Shown one piece after another: positions 9,045 to 18,470 of a stretch of DNA of 64,000 nucleotides (position 1 is its first letter; each line of letters starts with the position of its first letter). The notes below the pieces were generated by a model. The model ran no database searches, was not told the origin of the DNA, and saw only the letters and a list, made by a program, of their open reading frames with translations. Position numbers and translations under genes: made by a program. This DNA comes from Dasania sp. GY-MA-18 (GTDB lineage: Bacteria > Pseudomonadota > Gammaproteobacteria > Pseudomonadales > Dasaniaceae), in assembly GCF_024734385.1 (NCBI RefSeq), contig NZ_JANHAP010000003.1, positions 124,001 through 188,000 on the forward strand. Direction: 5' to 3'.

Positions 9045-9422
9045 TTAAGCTAATACGTGAGCGCTTATAATTTTATTAAAGCTAACTAAGTCAAAGTCAC
9101 CTTTAATTTCAAAGCGTACCTTACCCACTTCACTTACATATAACTCAATTTCACAGTCTAGGTCCAGAGTGCCAGATGTTTCAACCGAAAAGCAGTGTAT
9201 TTTGCTATAGGGTATAGAGGTGAAATCTACTTTAGAGCCGGTTAAGCCCTGTACATTAGCGGCGACTATGCGCTTATTAGTAAATACCACCTGGTCTCTA
9301 ACGGTTTTAAATACTGCAAATATTGTTTCGCCGTCAATGAGAAAGCTGTTGATGTGAGGGTGGGCTTTATCATTGTCTATAGGCTTTAGTTTAAAAACCT
9401 CGGACTTGTCAAAATCAATCAT
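9045..9422 (-). CDS. Bacterial PH-domain protein (bPH_1-like)
   Basis: About 125 residues from the ATG at 9422, which has an AGGT box 6 bases upstream; a GTG at 9440 is a weaker alternative. The pattern GETIFAVFKTVRDQVVFTNKR is the signature of small bacterial pleckstrin-homology proteins (PF08000 type), followed by SIPYSKIHCFSVETSG and a strand-rich C-terminus. There is no signal peptide or membrane segment. Function in this family is unknown. The gene precedes the GAF kinase on the same strand with a 32-bp gap, so the two may be co-transcribed. Confidence 0.8.
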   Translation of the reverse strand: MIDFDKSEVFKLKPIDNDKAHPHINSFLIDGETIFAVFKTVRDQVVFTNKRIVAANVQGLTGSKVDFTSIPYSKIHCFSVETSGTLDLDCEIELYVSEVGKVRFEIKGDFDLVSFNKIISAHVLA

Positions 9423-9509
9423 AGCTATACCTATAGGCACTAAGGCTTGGGGGATGACTTTTATTTATAGCATGATTTGATTGGGAAGGGGGGAGAAAAG
9501 CCAGTAAGA

Positions 9510-9995
9510 CTAATTAAGAGTATGTTTAGGTGGGTCTGGTAGGCACAGTTTGGCTATTTCATCAACTATGGTTTGGGTTTTTTTGTTGCTGTGGTCGTCT
9601 AATGGTTGATAAAACGAGAACACGAGATGAGTAATAACTTTTTCTTTAGCGCTATTGGTCGCGGCTGGCTGGTAGGTAAACTTTTTAATCGCCTTTAATG
9701 CGGCTTTTTGAAATCGTTTGCTGGTGTTGGGTGGAACTTTAATAACTGTTGGGTTATGAACTCGGCCGTCTTGACCAATAATAAAAGCTATATTTACGCA
9801 GGTCGCTTTATCGATGCTCCTTGCGCTATAAGGGAATGAGGGATAGGGAGTGGCTATAGGCGTCCAATAGTGATGTAAGTTTTCACTGCTAACCACAATA
9901 TTGGCCGTTATAACGGGGTCGTTGCTAGTCGGAGTTTGGGGCGGCGCCGTGCAACCTATAAGACTTAGGTATAACAAAATTGTAGCTAATCGCAT
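9510..9995 (-). CDS. TonB C-terminal-domain lipoprotein
   Basis: About 161 residues from the ATG at 9995, which has AAGGA 8 bases upstream. A longer frame to 10055 would run into the sulfotransferase gene and lacks such a site. The N-terminus is a lipoprotein signal with the lipobox LIGC, in place of the uncleaved membrane anchor of classical TonB. Residues ~45-145 look like a TonB C-terminal domain (PSFPYSAR..., NIAFIIGQDGRVHNPTVIKV, FQKAALKAIKKFTYQPA). It follows the TPR-sulfotransferase in the same direction, with the TonB-dependent receptor further upstream. A role in energising or assisting that receptor is inferred. Confidence 0.72.
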   Translation of the reverse strand: MRLATILLYLSLIGCTAPPQTPTSNDPVITANIVVSSENLHHYWTPIATPYPSFPYSARSIDKATCVNIAFIIGQDGRVHNPTVIKVPPNTSKRFQKAALKAIKKFTYQPAATNSAKEKVITHLVFSFYQPLDDHSNKKTQTIVDEIAKLCLPDPPKHTLN

Positions 9996-10026
9996 ATCAA
10001 CATCCTTGTTAACTGTTCTGGCTGGT

Positions 10027-12042
10027 TTAGGGCATAGGATAACTGGCAATTTCATCGGCCAGATAATCTTTTAGTGTGCCTAGGTAAGGCTCGTAGTTTT
10101 GCCACTGCTCTACACCCTGCTTATAAATAGGTTGTCTCACCTGCTCGGAGCTAGGGGTGCGCACGGAGCGCTCGGTTTTATAAAAGTCTAAGCAAGCCTG
10201 CTCAAAGGGAAGCTCGCAGTAATCCAGTATGCGGCGTACCTGCGTTTCTAAATCGGCCACCACATGCTCGTAGTGTACGCGTAGTACACGGCCGGGTAGA
10301 ACTTGGTCCCAATGATCCATGAGCGCAACATAGCTTTTGTAATAACGGGCTATTTCTTCTAGGCCACAAGTAAACTCCTGGCCATCGGCGAAGAGTTGTT
10401 TAAAGCCGCTAAAGCAACAGGCCATAGGGTGGCGCCTGGCATCGATGATTTTGGCGTTGGGGAACATGCAGTGGATTAAACCTATATGCCTAAAGTTGTT
10501 GGGCATTTTATCGATAAAATAGGGGGCGCCCTCTCTATAACATTGCGTGTCGCGAATAAAATCGTCAGCAAATTGCTTGAAATCATCATTGCCCAGCTCG
10601 GTTAATATCTGCGGGTAGCGGCTTTCCTCTGTTTGCATACGCCTGCCGTTAAGCTTGTGAGCTAGGGCAATCATATTGGGCAGCTCCATGGTGCCATCAA
10701 CCTGAGAATGCGAGGCGAGTATTTGTTCTAAAAGGGTAGAACCTACCCGTGGTAACCCTACTATAAAAATTGGGTCTTTAGCGTTGCTGCCATAGCCTTT
10801 TGTTTTACTGAAAAATTCTTGGTTGCATACTTGGCTTTGTTTTTTTAGTGCTTCGTCAAGTATGTCTGCATTGTAACGTAACTGGCTTTTCTTGAGCTGG
10901 TTGCCTTGCTCGTAATATTGAAAAGATTGTTGGTAGTCTTTTCTATCTTCGTAAGCTTTGCCTAATGCAAAGCAGATGTGAAATTTATCAATTAAGGTAG
11001 TGCTTGATTTTTCAATTAGCTCCTTCATTTGTTGTATTTCAGTGTCTTCAAAGCGATAGGTTTTTAAATTTGCTAAACTCCAATAGGCGTCACCAAAATC
11101 AGATCTAGCTTGGTATGCTCTTTTATAAGCTTGTATGCCTTCTTCCACACGACCTATGGTTTTTAAGGCGTGGCCAACCATTAGGTGAGGCATTTCAAGT
11201 TGCGGGTTTCTTTTTATTACTTCAGCATAAATTTCCAGTGCTTGTTCATGGCGGCCTAAAGAAACATGTTGGCTGGCCAAAGAGGTTTCAAAAGCGATAT
11301 TGCCCGGGTATTCCTTACATAAATATTCTGCTTGCTCTAGTGCCTGCTCAAATTTTTGTCGCTTGTGAAGTATGGTTACGTAGTCGTGCCTAGCTAGCCA
11401 GTTGTTGGGTTCAAACTTAACACAGTGCTCAAGTAAAAATTCGGCGTCGTCATACACATACTGGCGCATACCTAGATCGGCTAGAAGGCGCATGCCTTCA
11501 ACATGTGTTTTGTTTTTCTTTAAAAATGCACGGCAAATTTGTTCAGCTTGATAAAGTTTTTCTTCATGGATTAAGGAGCTTACGGTAATAAGCTCCTTGG
11601 GTAGTTTGCTTAGCCGCTGATATTCTGACTCGGCAAGGTTTAAACCTTGTTGATTTTTATCTATACGATAGAGATGAATTAATTCGCGCCAAGATGCATG
11701 TAGCGCAGGGTTGTGTTTTACGGCTTTTTCATAAGCTGCCAGTGTTTCTTTGTGGCTTGCGGTGAGCTTGAGGTTGTGCCCTTGTTCTTGATATGCGCGA
11801 CCATAATTGGGGTTAATCTCTAATAGCTTGGCAAGGGTTTTTAATGACTCTTGAGGTTGTTTTTGGTAGCGCTGACAAACGGCTAGTAGATAAAGAACTT
11901 CAATATTTTCAGGGTCTTGTTTGAGTAGCTCTTGGCCGGATTGCAAGGCCTCTTGAAGCTGACCCGCCTGCAATTGTTTTTGCGCAGCTGCAAGAGCTGT
12001 GCGTATATCGGTTGTACTGTCGTGATTGGTTACATCATTCAT
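10027..12042 (-). CDS. TPR-repeat sulfotransferase
   Basis: 671 residues. About 380 N-terminal residues are tetratricopeptide-like helical repeats (for example EVLYLLAVCQRYQKQPQESL and NYGRAYQEQGHNLKL). The C-terminal ~240 residues are a PAPS-dependent sulfotransferase: the 5'-phosphosulfate loop DPIFIVGLPRVGSTLLEQ at ~423-440, then PNNFRHIGLIHCMFPNAKIID and RRHPMACCFSGF with the conserved Arg of the 3'-phosphate site. There is no signal peptide. Such fusions are frequent in marine and freshwater proteobacteria next to TonB receptors, but their acceptor is generally unknown. The gene lies between the TonB receptor and the TonB-like lipoprotein. Confidence 0.88.
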   Translation of the reverse strand: MNDVTNHDSTTDIRTALAAAQKQLQAGQLQEALQSGQELLKQDPENIEVLYLLAVCQRYQKQPQESLKTLAKLLEINPNYGRAYQEQGHNLKLTASHKETLAAYEKAVKHNPALHASWRELIHLYRIDKNQQGLNLAESEYQRLSKLPKELITVSSLIHEEKLYQAEQICRAFLKKNKTHVEGMRLLADLGMRQYVYDDAEFLLEHCVKFEPNNWLARHDYVTILHKRQKFEQALEQAEYLCKEYPGNIAFETSLASQHVSLGRHEQALEIYAEVIKRNPQLEMPHLMVGHALKTIGRVEEGIQAYKRAYQARSDFGDAYWSLANLKTYRFEDTEIQQMKELIEKSSTTLIDKFHICFALGKAYEDRKDYQQSFQYYEQGNQLKKSQLRYNADILDEALKKQSQVCNQEFFSKTKGYGSNAKDPIFIVGLPRVGSTLLEQILASHSQVDGTMELPNMIALAHKLNGRRMQTEESRYPQILTELGNDDFKQFADDFIRDTQCYREGAPYFIDKMPNNFRHIGLIHCMFPNAKIIDARRHPMACCFSGFKQLFADGQEFTCGLEEIARYYKSYVALMDHWDQVLPGRVLRVHYEHVVADLETQVRRILDYCELPFEQACLDFYKTERSVRTPSSEQVRQPIYKQGVEQWQNYEPYLGTLKDYLADEIASYPMP

Positions 12043-12147
12043 AGGGGGGTACTTAGTTATTTATCAGCTTTTATTATTACAGTAGGTTCAGGAAACTTAT
12101 AAAAGTTAACAGCCTTAATCGCTATCTTATAGAGTGCGGTTGCGAAA

Positions 12148-12180
12148 AAAAAGGGGTAACCGTAATGGTTACCCCTTTTT
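12148..12180. terminator. Bidirectional intrinsic terminator
   Basis: A 14-bp perfect stem, with AAAAAGGGGTAACC at 12148-12161, loop GTAAT and the complementary arm ending in TTTTT at 12180. The A/T flanks let it work on both strands. It ends the TonB-receptor transcript on the minus strand and insulates the sulfotransferase gene. Confidence 0.88.
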
Positions 12181-12198
12181 AGTCTTTACAGACTTTGC

Positions 12199-14583
12199 TT
12201 AAAAGTCATAAGCCATGCGTATACCAATAGTACGGGGCCTATTGGTGGTCACACGTAATTCGGAATCTAACGAGTTAATAAATAACTCAGCACGCTCGTC
12301 AGTTAGGTTTTCACCAAATAGTTCCACACCTAAAGATTCATTAATCTGCATACCTATAGAGGCATCGACACCGATATAGGAATCTTGCTTATAGCGGTTA
12401 GCTTCAACAATTGAGCTGTATTGTGAATCTGTAAAAGAATACACAATTTGTGCATAAGGTGAGTACTGGGCGTCAGCCATTTCGTAACGCGCTCTGAGGT
12501 TGTATTGCAACTCTGGGGCTAAAGCTAGCTGCTCACCTTCTTCAATAAATAACAGGTTGCCCGTAGGGGTTCCGTCATCAGTTAAAGTAGGTGCAGAAGC
12601 CATTTCTGCTTGGTTCCATGAGAAAGAAGCAAAAAGCGTTAGCTCTTCAGTAGCTGCGTAGCTGACATCGCCTTCAAGGCCCCAAACCTCTGCGTCAGCC
12701 GCGTTAGCTACAAAGGTTAGTACACCAAAGTTGGCTATATCAAGAACGCCAATTTGCATATCTTTCCAGTCCACATGGTAGAGCGCACCGTTGAAACGCA
12801 GGCTGCCGTCTAGCATATCAAGCTTCCAACCTATTTCTTGGCTGGTTACTTCATCGGTTTCATAGCTTTCTGGTACGCCTTCAGCGCGGTTAAAGCCACC
12901 AGGGCGGAAACCCTCAGAGTAGGTGTAGTAAAGCAAGGTGTCTTCGTTGGGGGTAAACTCCAGGGTAACCTTAACAACGTCGCCGCTTTCTTTACCGGGT
13001 GCAACATCTTTTAAGATTTCATCGTAGTTGCGACCATAATCACCATCGTCTCTAGATGCGAAGCTAGAAGAACCAACTAGGTTGTATTCAATGTCGTAGT
13101 AACGATAGCCAAAAGTGGCGGAGAAAGAATCAGGAACGATGTCGTAACTTATTTCACCAAATGCGGCCAACTGCTCTTCGCTACGGGTAGCATCGTTAAT
13201 AAAGGTTGTTCCTGCTGGACGCAAGCCCGACTTAAACTGGGTGGCACCAGATAGAGGTGCATTACGGAATAAACCAGCATCGATAGAGCCTGGGATAACA
13301 AATTGTGTGTCTACAGATGTTTCGGCATCATCGTAGTAAACACCAGCTACAGTGTTAAGGCGCTCGCCTATGTAACTGAAACGAAATTCATGTGTTTGGC
13401 GAGTATTTTCTACTAGGCTATCGACGCTTTGAGTTGGGTCGCCACACACAGTGTAGGCTGGGTAGTTACAAATATAATACGCGGCATAAGTACCAATGGC
13501 GGTATAGCCTGTGTAGTCGTAGCTACTATTAACTTCCCTATCCAAATATGAGCCAGCATAAACTAAATCGAAGTCATTAATATGGCCGTTGATAGTGATG
13601 CCGTACTGTTGGAACTTGTCTTCGTTTTCATCAGGCGAAAAGCGCTGAACTTCTAGGTCGCCTACCCCTTTGCTGTTTGGGTCCAGTTGTTCGATAAAGT
13701 CGGGTGAGTGGTCAAATACACCATCGACATCTAGTTTTTGGTTCATGTATTGAAACAACGCATCCCAGTCGTCGTTGATAGACATGGCTATGCCTAAACG
13801 TGCACCAGTATAAACAGTTTCGTTAAAGTCTTTCTCTACAAACTTTGAGTTGTTTACCGTTAGTGCTGTAGCTCCTGTGGGGAAGGAAAGGTCATTTTCA
13901 TTAAATGTTCTTTCGCCATAGACATTGTCTATGAAACCACCCTGTGTCACACGATAGCCAACTAAGCGGGCAGCAAGTTTGTCTTCTACTAAGGGGACGT
14001 TAACCACACCTTCAAAGCTATGGCTTTCTGAGCCATTCTTGGTGGTTGATAGGCTTACGTCAACGCCACCAGAAAATTCGTTTAGTTGCGGTTTGTTGGT
14101 AATCAAACGCACCGTACCGGCCTGTGAGCTGGCACCAAATAAAGTACCTTGTGGCCCGGGTAGTACTTCCACACGCTCAAGGTCGGCGGCGTATACATCT
14201 AAGTTGCGGCCGGTGGAACTTACCGGTTGCTCATCTAGGTATAAGGCGACGTTAGGTACGGGGGCGCCTATCTCTACCGAGGTTTGGTCAGAGGAGTCGG
14301 TGGCCATACCGCGTATAAATATGGTGGACTGGCCGGGGCCACGGCCGCCCGCATTTACGCCGGGTAAGTATTTGATGTAATCATCAAAATTGCTGATGTT
14401 GAGCTGCTCTAGCTTTTCCTCACCCATAGCCTGTACGGAGATGGCAACATCCTGCATGCTTTCAAAGCTTTTGGTGGAGGTTACAACAACTTCTTCTAGG
14501 TAGCCCGCTGCGTGGCTGGTCGTAGCGGCAGAGGTTGCGGTAGCGATTAAAATAGCCTGAGCAATTTTATTTCGGCGGAACAT
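12199..14583 (-). CDS. TonB-dependent outer-membrane receptor
   Basis: 794 residues: signal peptide to about residue 25 (ending SHAA), TonB-box-like EEVVVTS, plug domain with QDVAISVQAM, PGVNAGGRGPGQSTIFIRGM and RVEVLPGPQGTLFGASSQAGTVRLITNKP, then a long beta-barrel ending in the C-terminal aromatic signature MAYDF. It imports an unknown ligand across the outer membrane using TonB. A terminator follows. The 5' region lacks a recognisable Fur box. The neighbouring sulfotransferase and TonB-like lipoprotein point in the same direction but are separated from it by the terminator. Confidence 0.92.
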   Translation of the reverse strand: MFRRNKIAQAILIATATSAATTSHAAGYLEEVVVTSTKSFESMQDVAISVQAMGEEKLEQLNISNFDDYIKYLPGVNAGGRGPGQSTIFIRGMATDSSDQTSVEIGAPVPNVALYLDEQPVSSTGRNLDVYAADLERVEVLPGPQGTLFGASSQAGTVRLITNKPQLNEFSGGVDVSLSTTKNGSESHSFEGVVNVPLVEDKLAARLVGYRVTQGGFIDNVYGERTFNENDLSFPTGATALTVNNSKFVEKDFNETVYTGARLGIAMSINDDWDALFQYMNQKLDVDGVFDHSPDFIEQLDPNSKGVGDLEVQRFSPDENEDKFQQYGITINGHINDFDLVYAGSYLDREVNSSYDYTGYTAIGTYAAYYICNYPAYTVCGDPTQSVDSLVENTRQTHEFRFSYIGERLNTVAGVYYDDAETSVDTQFVIPGSIDAGLFRNAPLSGATQFKSGLRPAGTTFINDATRSEEQLAAFGEISYDIVPDSFSATFGYRYYDIEYNLVGSSSFASRDDGDYGRNYDEILKDVAPGKESGDVVKVTLEFTPNEDTLLYYTYSEGFRPGGFNRAEGVPESYETDEVTSQEIGWKLDMLDGSLRFNGALYHVDWKDMQIGVLDIANFGVLTFVANAADAEVWGLEGDVSYAATEELTLFASFSWNQAEMASAPTLTDDGTPTGNLLFIEEGEQLALAPELQYNLRARYEMADAQYSPYAQIVYSFTDSQYSSIVEANRYKQDSYIGVDASIGMQINESLGVELFGENLTDERAELFINSLDSELRVTTNRPRTIGIRMAYDF

Positions 14584-14930
14584 AATGGTATCCCCTTGTA
14601 ATAGTTATAAGGCTTTTTTCGTTCGCAGACTTGCTGTTATTTAAAATTGCGAAGCGAATATAAGCTTTTATTTCTATTTGGTATGTAAAAGTACATTATT
14701 AGTTATTATTTATAACGGCCAAATAGTAACTAACATCGTCGAGCAATTAATATAAGCAGAATGTAAAAATTTGTTCGATTTAATAAACAAAAGTAGCAGG
14801 CAAGGCTTATAAATGCGAAGTTTTGCAAGCAAAAGTTATAGGGCATAAAAAAACCGGCCTAGGGGCTAAAAATCCTGGCTGGTTAAAAATCATCATTTAA
14901 CGATGATGTGAGGACGTGCAAAGGTGTGGT
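14584..14930. other. 347-bp gap between TonB receptor and agmatinase-family gene
   Basis: An AT-rich leader of the TonB-receptor gene (14584-~14800) with an AAGGGGAT ribosome-binding region just before its ATG. I see no open frame of credible length, Fur box or copy of the TACCC-N5-GGGTA repeat. The distal part holds the agmatinase terminator (14845-14884) and a small hairpin CATCAT/GATGAT around 14889-14907. Confidence 0.6.
14845..14884 (-). terminator. Intrinsic terminator of the agmatinase-family gene
   Basis: Read on the minus strand, AACCAGCCAGG pairs imperfectly with CTAGGCCGGTT, followed by six T. It sits 46 bp after the stop codon. Confidence 0.7.
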
Positions 14931-15890
14931 TTATTTGGCTTGGCCTGCCTGTTTGTTAGCGGCAAATAAGCACAGCAAATCTAACGCTATGGTGGCACCT
15001 GCCAGGGCAGTAATTTCACTAACATCATAGGCTGGAGCTACTTCAACTAGGTCCATGCCTACCAGGTTGATGCCTTGTAGGCCGCGAATAATATGCAGGG
15101 CTTGGTGAGTGGACAGGCCACCTACCACTGGTGTGCCAGTGCCTGGGGCATAACAGGGGTCTAGGCAATCTATGTCGAAGGTGAGGTAGCAGGGGCTGTC
15201 ACCGACTATCTCTTTAATCACGGCGGCGGTTTTTTCTATGCCGTTATCGTGTACCCATTTGGCGTTAAACACGTTATAGCCATGGGTGTCGGGGTTGGCC
15301 ATGCGCATGCCTACTTGTGCCGAGGTAGCGGGGTTGATTAGGCCTTGCTTGGCAGCGTGGTAAAACATGGTGCCGTGGTCTATGCGGCCGTCTTCATCTT
15401 CCCAGGTATCGCTGTGGGCATCAAAATGTATTAATGAGATAGGCCCGTATTTTTCAGCATGGGCTTTAATTATGGGATAGGTAACAAAATGATCACCGCC
15501 TAGGGTCAACATGGCGGTGTCTTGCGCCAATATGTGCTGGGCGTGGGCGTGTATTTCGTCGGGCACTAAGTGGGGACGGCCAAAGTCAAAATCACAGTCG
15601 CCGTAATCGACCACTGCTAAGCTGTCAAAGGGATCGAAGTCCCAGCCCATTACCGTGCCCCACGACAGGTTAGAGGAAACAGCGCGTACCGCTCTAGGAC
15701 CTAAACGCGCGCCCGAGCGGTTGGTGGTGGCGAGATCGTAGGGTATGCCAGACACGGCCACATCCACGCCGCGCAGGTCGCGGCTATATTTGCGGCGCAT
15801 AAAGCTGGTGGCACCAGCGTAGGTAGATTCGGGGGTGCTGCCGTATAGGTCTTCACGGGTAAAGGCGAGGTCGTTAGTTGGCTTAGTCAT
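14931..15890 (-). CDS. speB: Agmatinase-family ureohydrolase
   Basis: 319 residues, full length for the arginase/agmatinase family. All metal-binding motifs are present: GGDHF (His134), DAHSD (Asp157, His159, Asp161) and the SxDxDxxDP-type TFDIDCLDP (Asp239, Asp241). The enzyme hydrolyses a guanidino group to urea plus an amine, with agmatine to putrescine as the textbook reaction. Guanidinobutyrase and guanidinopropionase have the same motifs, so the substrate is open. It sits between two TonB receptors and shares strand and region with an aminotransferase and two aldehyde dehydrogenases, which fits catabolism of a guanidino compound or polyamine. Confidence 0.85.
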   Translation of the reverse strand: MTKPTNDLAFTREDLYGSTPESTYAGATSFMRRKYSRDLRGVDVAVSGIPYDLATTNRSGARLGPRAVRAVSSNLSWGTVMGWDFDPFDSLAVVDYGDCDFDFGRPHLVPDEIHAHAQHILAQDTAMLTLGGDHFVTYPIIKAHAEKYGPISLIHFDAHSDTWEDEDGRIDHGTMFYHAAKQGLINPATSAQVGMRMANPDTHGYNVFNAKWVHDNGIEKTAAVIKEIVGDSPCYLTFDIDCLDPCYAPGTGTPVVGGLSTHQALHIIRGLQGINLVGMDLVEVAPAYDVSEITALAGATIALDLLCLFAANKQAGQAK

Positions 15891-15921
15891 AAAATACTTT
15901 CTTTCTTTGTTTACAATAAAT

Positions 15922-15942
15922 AGGGCCTGGTGGGCAGGCCCT
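15922..15942 (-). terminator. Terminator hairpin after the second TonB receptor
   Basis: AGGGCCTG (15922-15929) pairs perfectly with CAGGCCCT (15935-15942). On the minus strand it is followed by ATTTATTG, a weak T-tract. It lies between the receptor stop and the agmatinase-family start. Confidence 0.7.
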
Positions 15943-15952
15943 GCTCAGGCTT

Positions 15953-18286
15953 TTAATGGAAGTTGTAGTTAAGTGTTATGCCATAGGTTGCCGGTTGCTG
16001 CCTGTAAACCGTACGGCCAGCGAAGCCCGAAAAAGAATAAGTTTCCGATTCTTCATTGGTGATATTGCGGCCCCACAGCGTCAGCAACCAGCGCTCGTCG
16101 TCAGCGCCTATGGAGGCTTGCGCGTTTGCGCCCTTCACTTGGCCGTATTGCGCGTTAATGTCGCCTAGTTGAGCATATTGCTTATCCACCCAGCTGTAAC
16201 TGGTTTGCAGACGGGCAATAAGATTGTTGCCAATAGTAAATTCGTAGGCAGCGGACGCGTTGTAACTCCATTTTGGCGATTGCGCTAACACAGTGCCTTG
16301 GTCAATTGTTGCGCCAATGGCATCAACAAAAGCGATTTCGCTGCCATCAATTGCGCCATTAAAATCGGCATCGCCGGTGGCGTTACCGTTAACCGCTATG
16401 TCGCCGCTAATGCCACGTAGCTCTGCAGCGCTAGGTGATTTAGTGACTTCACTATCTAGGTAGGCTATACCCGCGCGCAATGACAATTGATCGGTGGCGA
16501 GCCATTCAACATCTAATTCAAAACCTTGCGTTTCTGACTCAGGCACGTTGATCATAGTAGTGTCTAATGTCGCTGCAGCGGTTACATAGTTACTAAAATC
16601 ATCAGCGGTGTAGGTGATTAAGGATTGCCTGTTTTCGTATTCCATTTTAAAAACAGAACCGTTCAGCTGCATGCTGCCTTCTAGCAATGACCATTTGAAA
16701 CCTAGCTCAAAGGCTAAAATATCTTCTGGCTCTAAGTAACTCCAGGCATCGCTGTCGATAATAGGCGCACCATAATAAGAGCCACTTTTATAGCTAGTGG
16801 ATACGCTAGAAAAAACTAATAGCTCGTCATTGGCTTGCCAATCTAAGCCTATCTTACCGGTAATAGCATCTTCGCTGTTGCTTTCATCTTGGCTAACCAC
16901 GGGGATAATATCGCCAAAGATATCCTCAGTGGCTGCTGCATCAAAGCTACGCTTATCGTTGGAGTAGCGAATACCGGCAATTAATTTAAAGCTATCGTTT
17001 AGTTCGGTTTCGGTATGAAGATAGGCACCATAGGAGTCAGTTTTTTGCTCATAGGCGGTGATGAAACGATCGAGGCCATTGGCGTCAGCGTCGGCTGGGT
17101 CAAAGCTGCCATTCAATAGTGAGTCGGTTACTAAAAAGGAGTCGTCAAAATATGCTTGGTTTTCAACTACCTCCTCGTAAGAGATATTTACGCCAGTTAC
17201 CCAAGTGAGTGGACCATCACTGTTACTCACTAGGCGAAACTCTTGTGACCACTGCTCTAGTTCTTCATCCAAAAATAATTCCATGGTTGATACGCTATGA
17301 CCATCATAATTGTCTAGTACAACGCGCTCATACTGATCAAAAGAAGAGATAGAAATAAACTGGAAGGCATCAAAGTCGTAATTTACTGTTAAAGCAAACC
17401 CTGAGCCTTGCTCATCTTTGCCTATGTCTAAAGCGCCCACTGAAACTTTGCTAGGATTCGTTGGGCTGCTAAGCACATCAAAATCAGTTAACAGTAAGGC
17501 GTCTTGGGCGCCTTCGTTATGGGGCGATTCAGGTATGGAATTATCTTCGCTGTAATAAGCACGCAATAAGGCGTCACCGTTGTCGCTAATATCAAAAGCT
17601 AGTTGCCCGCGCAAAGCCAGCTTGTCGATTTTGCCGTATTCTTTGCCAGTGGCCACATCCTCTTGCCAGCCTTCGCCGGCTTTAACATAGTTAGTAGCGA
17701 TGCGGCCGCGTATGCCGTCAGTGATAGGGCCAGAAACTATGCCTGTTAAGTCAACAGTTTCATGCGAGCCGTAACCGGCTTCAATCGAGGCTTCAAATTC
17801 ATCACTAGGTTTGTTGCTGATAAAGTTAATCGCGCCACCGGTGGTGTTTTTTCCGTATAGGGTACCTTGAGGACCTTTTAAGACTTCTACACGTTCTATA
17901 TCAAATAACTGGCCGCTTAAATAAACGGGGCTGGATGCAAATACCTCATCAGTGTACACACCCACGCCGCTGGTATTGTTGGCATTAAAATCATCCAAGC
18001 CTATGCCGCGTATGGCAAAAATGGGGGTGCCGCCAGAGGTGGCATTAACGGTCACTAGGCCAGGAGTCATTGCGCCCAAGTCAGAGGATTGCTCTATGCC
18101 TAAGGCTTTTAATCCATCGCCAGACAGTGCGCTGGCCGATACGCCTATATCGTTAACCGACTGCGCACGTTTTTGCGCGGTAACCATCACTTCTTCTAGT
18201 ACGGCAGCTTGCGCTGTAGAAAAAACACTACTGCTAATTGTGGCGGCAATAATGCTTTTGTGTAAAAAATGTTTATTCACTTTCAT
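15953..18286 (-). CDS. TonB-dependent outer-membrane receptor
   Basis: 777 residues: signal peptide to ~28 (ending AQAA), a TonB-box-like EEVMVTAQKR, plug domain with NDIGVSASALS, FAIRGIGLDDF and DIERVEVLKGPQGTLYGKNTTGGAINFISNKP, then a large barrel ending in ITLNYNFH. The KGPQGTLYGKNTTGGAIN form is typical of the large family of receptors for organic molecules rather than classic ferric siderophores, which is only suggestive. An inverted repeat shared with other genes of the cluster lies 110-124 bp upstream of its start (18396-18410). Confidence 0.92.
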   Translation of the reverse strand: MKVNKHFLHKSIIAATISSSVFSTAQAAVLEEVMVTAQKRAQSVNDIGVSASALSGDGLKALGIEQSSDLGAMTPGLVTVNATSGGTPIFAIRGIGLDDFNANNTSGVGVYTDEVFASSPVYLSGQLFDIERVEVLKGPQGTLYGKNTTGGAINFISNKPSDEFEASIEAGYGSHETVDLTGIVSGPITDGIRGRIATNYVKAGEGWQEDVATGKEYGKIDKLALRGQLAFDISDNGDALLRAYYSEDNSIPESPHNEGAQDALLLTDFDVLSSPTNPSKVSVGALDIGKDEQGSGFALTVNYDFDAFQFISISSFDQYERVVLDNYDGHSVSTMELFLDEELEQWSQEFRLVSNSDGPLTWVTGVNISYEEVVENQAYFDDSFLVTDSLLNGSFDPADADANGLDRFITAYEQKTDSYGAYLHTETELNDSFKLIAGIRYSNDKRSFDAAATEDIFGDIIPVVSQDESNSEDAITGKIGLDWQANDELLVFSSVSTSYKSGSYYGAPIIDSDAWSYLEPEDILAFELGFKWSLLEGSMQLNGSVFKMEYENRQSLITYTADDFSNYVTAAATLDTTMINVPESETQGFELDVEWLATDQLSLRAGIAYLDSEVTKSPSAAELRGISGDIAVNGNATGDADFNGAIDGSEIAFVDAIGATIDQGTVLAQSPKWSYNASAAYEFTIGNNLIARLQTSYSWVDKQYAQLGDINAQYGQVKGANAQASIGADDERWLLTLWGRNITNEESETYSFSGFAGRTVYRQQPATYGITLNYNFH

Positions 18287-18395
18287 TAGACACTCTCGCT
18301 ATATATAAAAATTATTCTTATGCTCAAGAAATCAAAATAAGATTATTGATGGATCGCTAATCCAAATTTTTACATGAAGAATTTTTAGAGAGTAG

Positions 18396-18410
18396 TATCC
18401 TAAGTGGGTA
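18396..18410 (-). promoter_or_regulatory. Candidate LuxR-type operator upstream of TonB receptor
   Basis: On the minus strand the site reads TACCCACTTAGGATA, one base different from the site before the MFS gene (20655-20669). The arms TACCC and GGATA are nearly complementary. A -10-like TAAAAA begins 23 nt downstream on the minus strand. It belongs to the set of repeats found only around this gene cluster and at one further place (39072). Confidence 0.5.
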
Positions 18411-18470
18411 GGTTTTTTAAACGCTATGCCCAGTATCAACGAAATCAGTATTACTGATTAGCAGATAAGC

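Noticed and set aside
14584-14800. Fur box upstream of the first TonB receptor
   Set aside because: AT-rich, but no stretch close to GATAATGATAATCATTATC; iron control is not supported by sequence.
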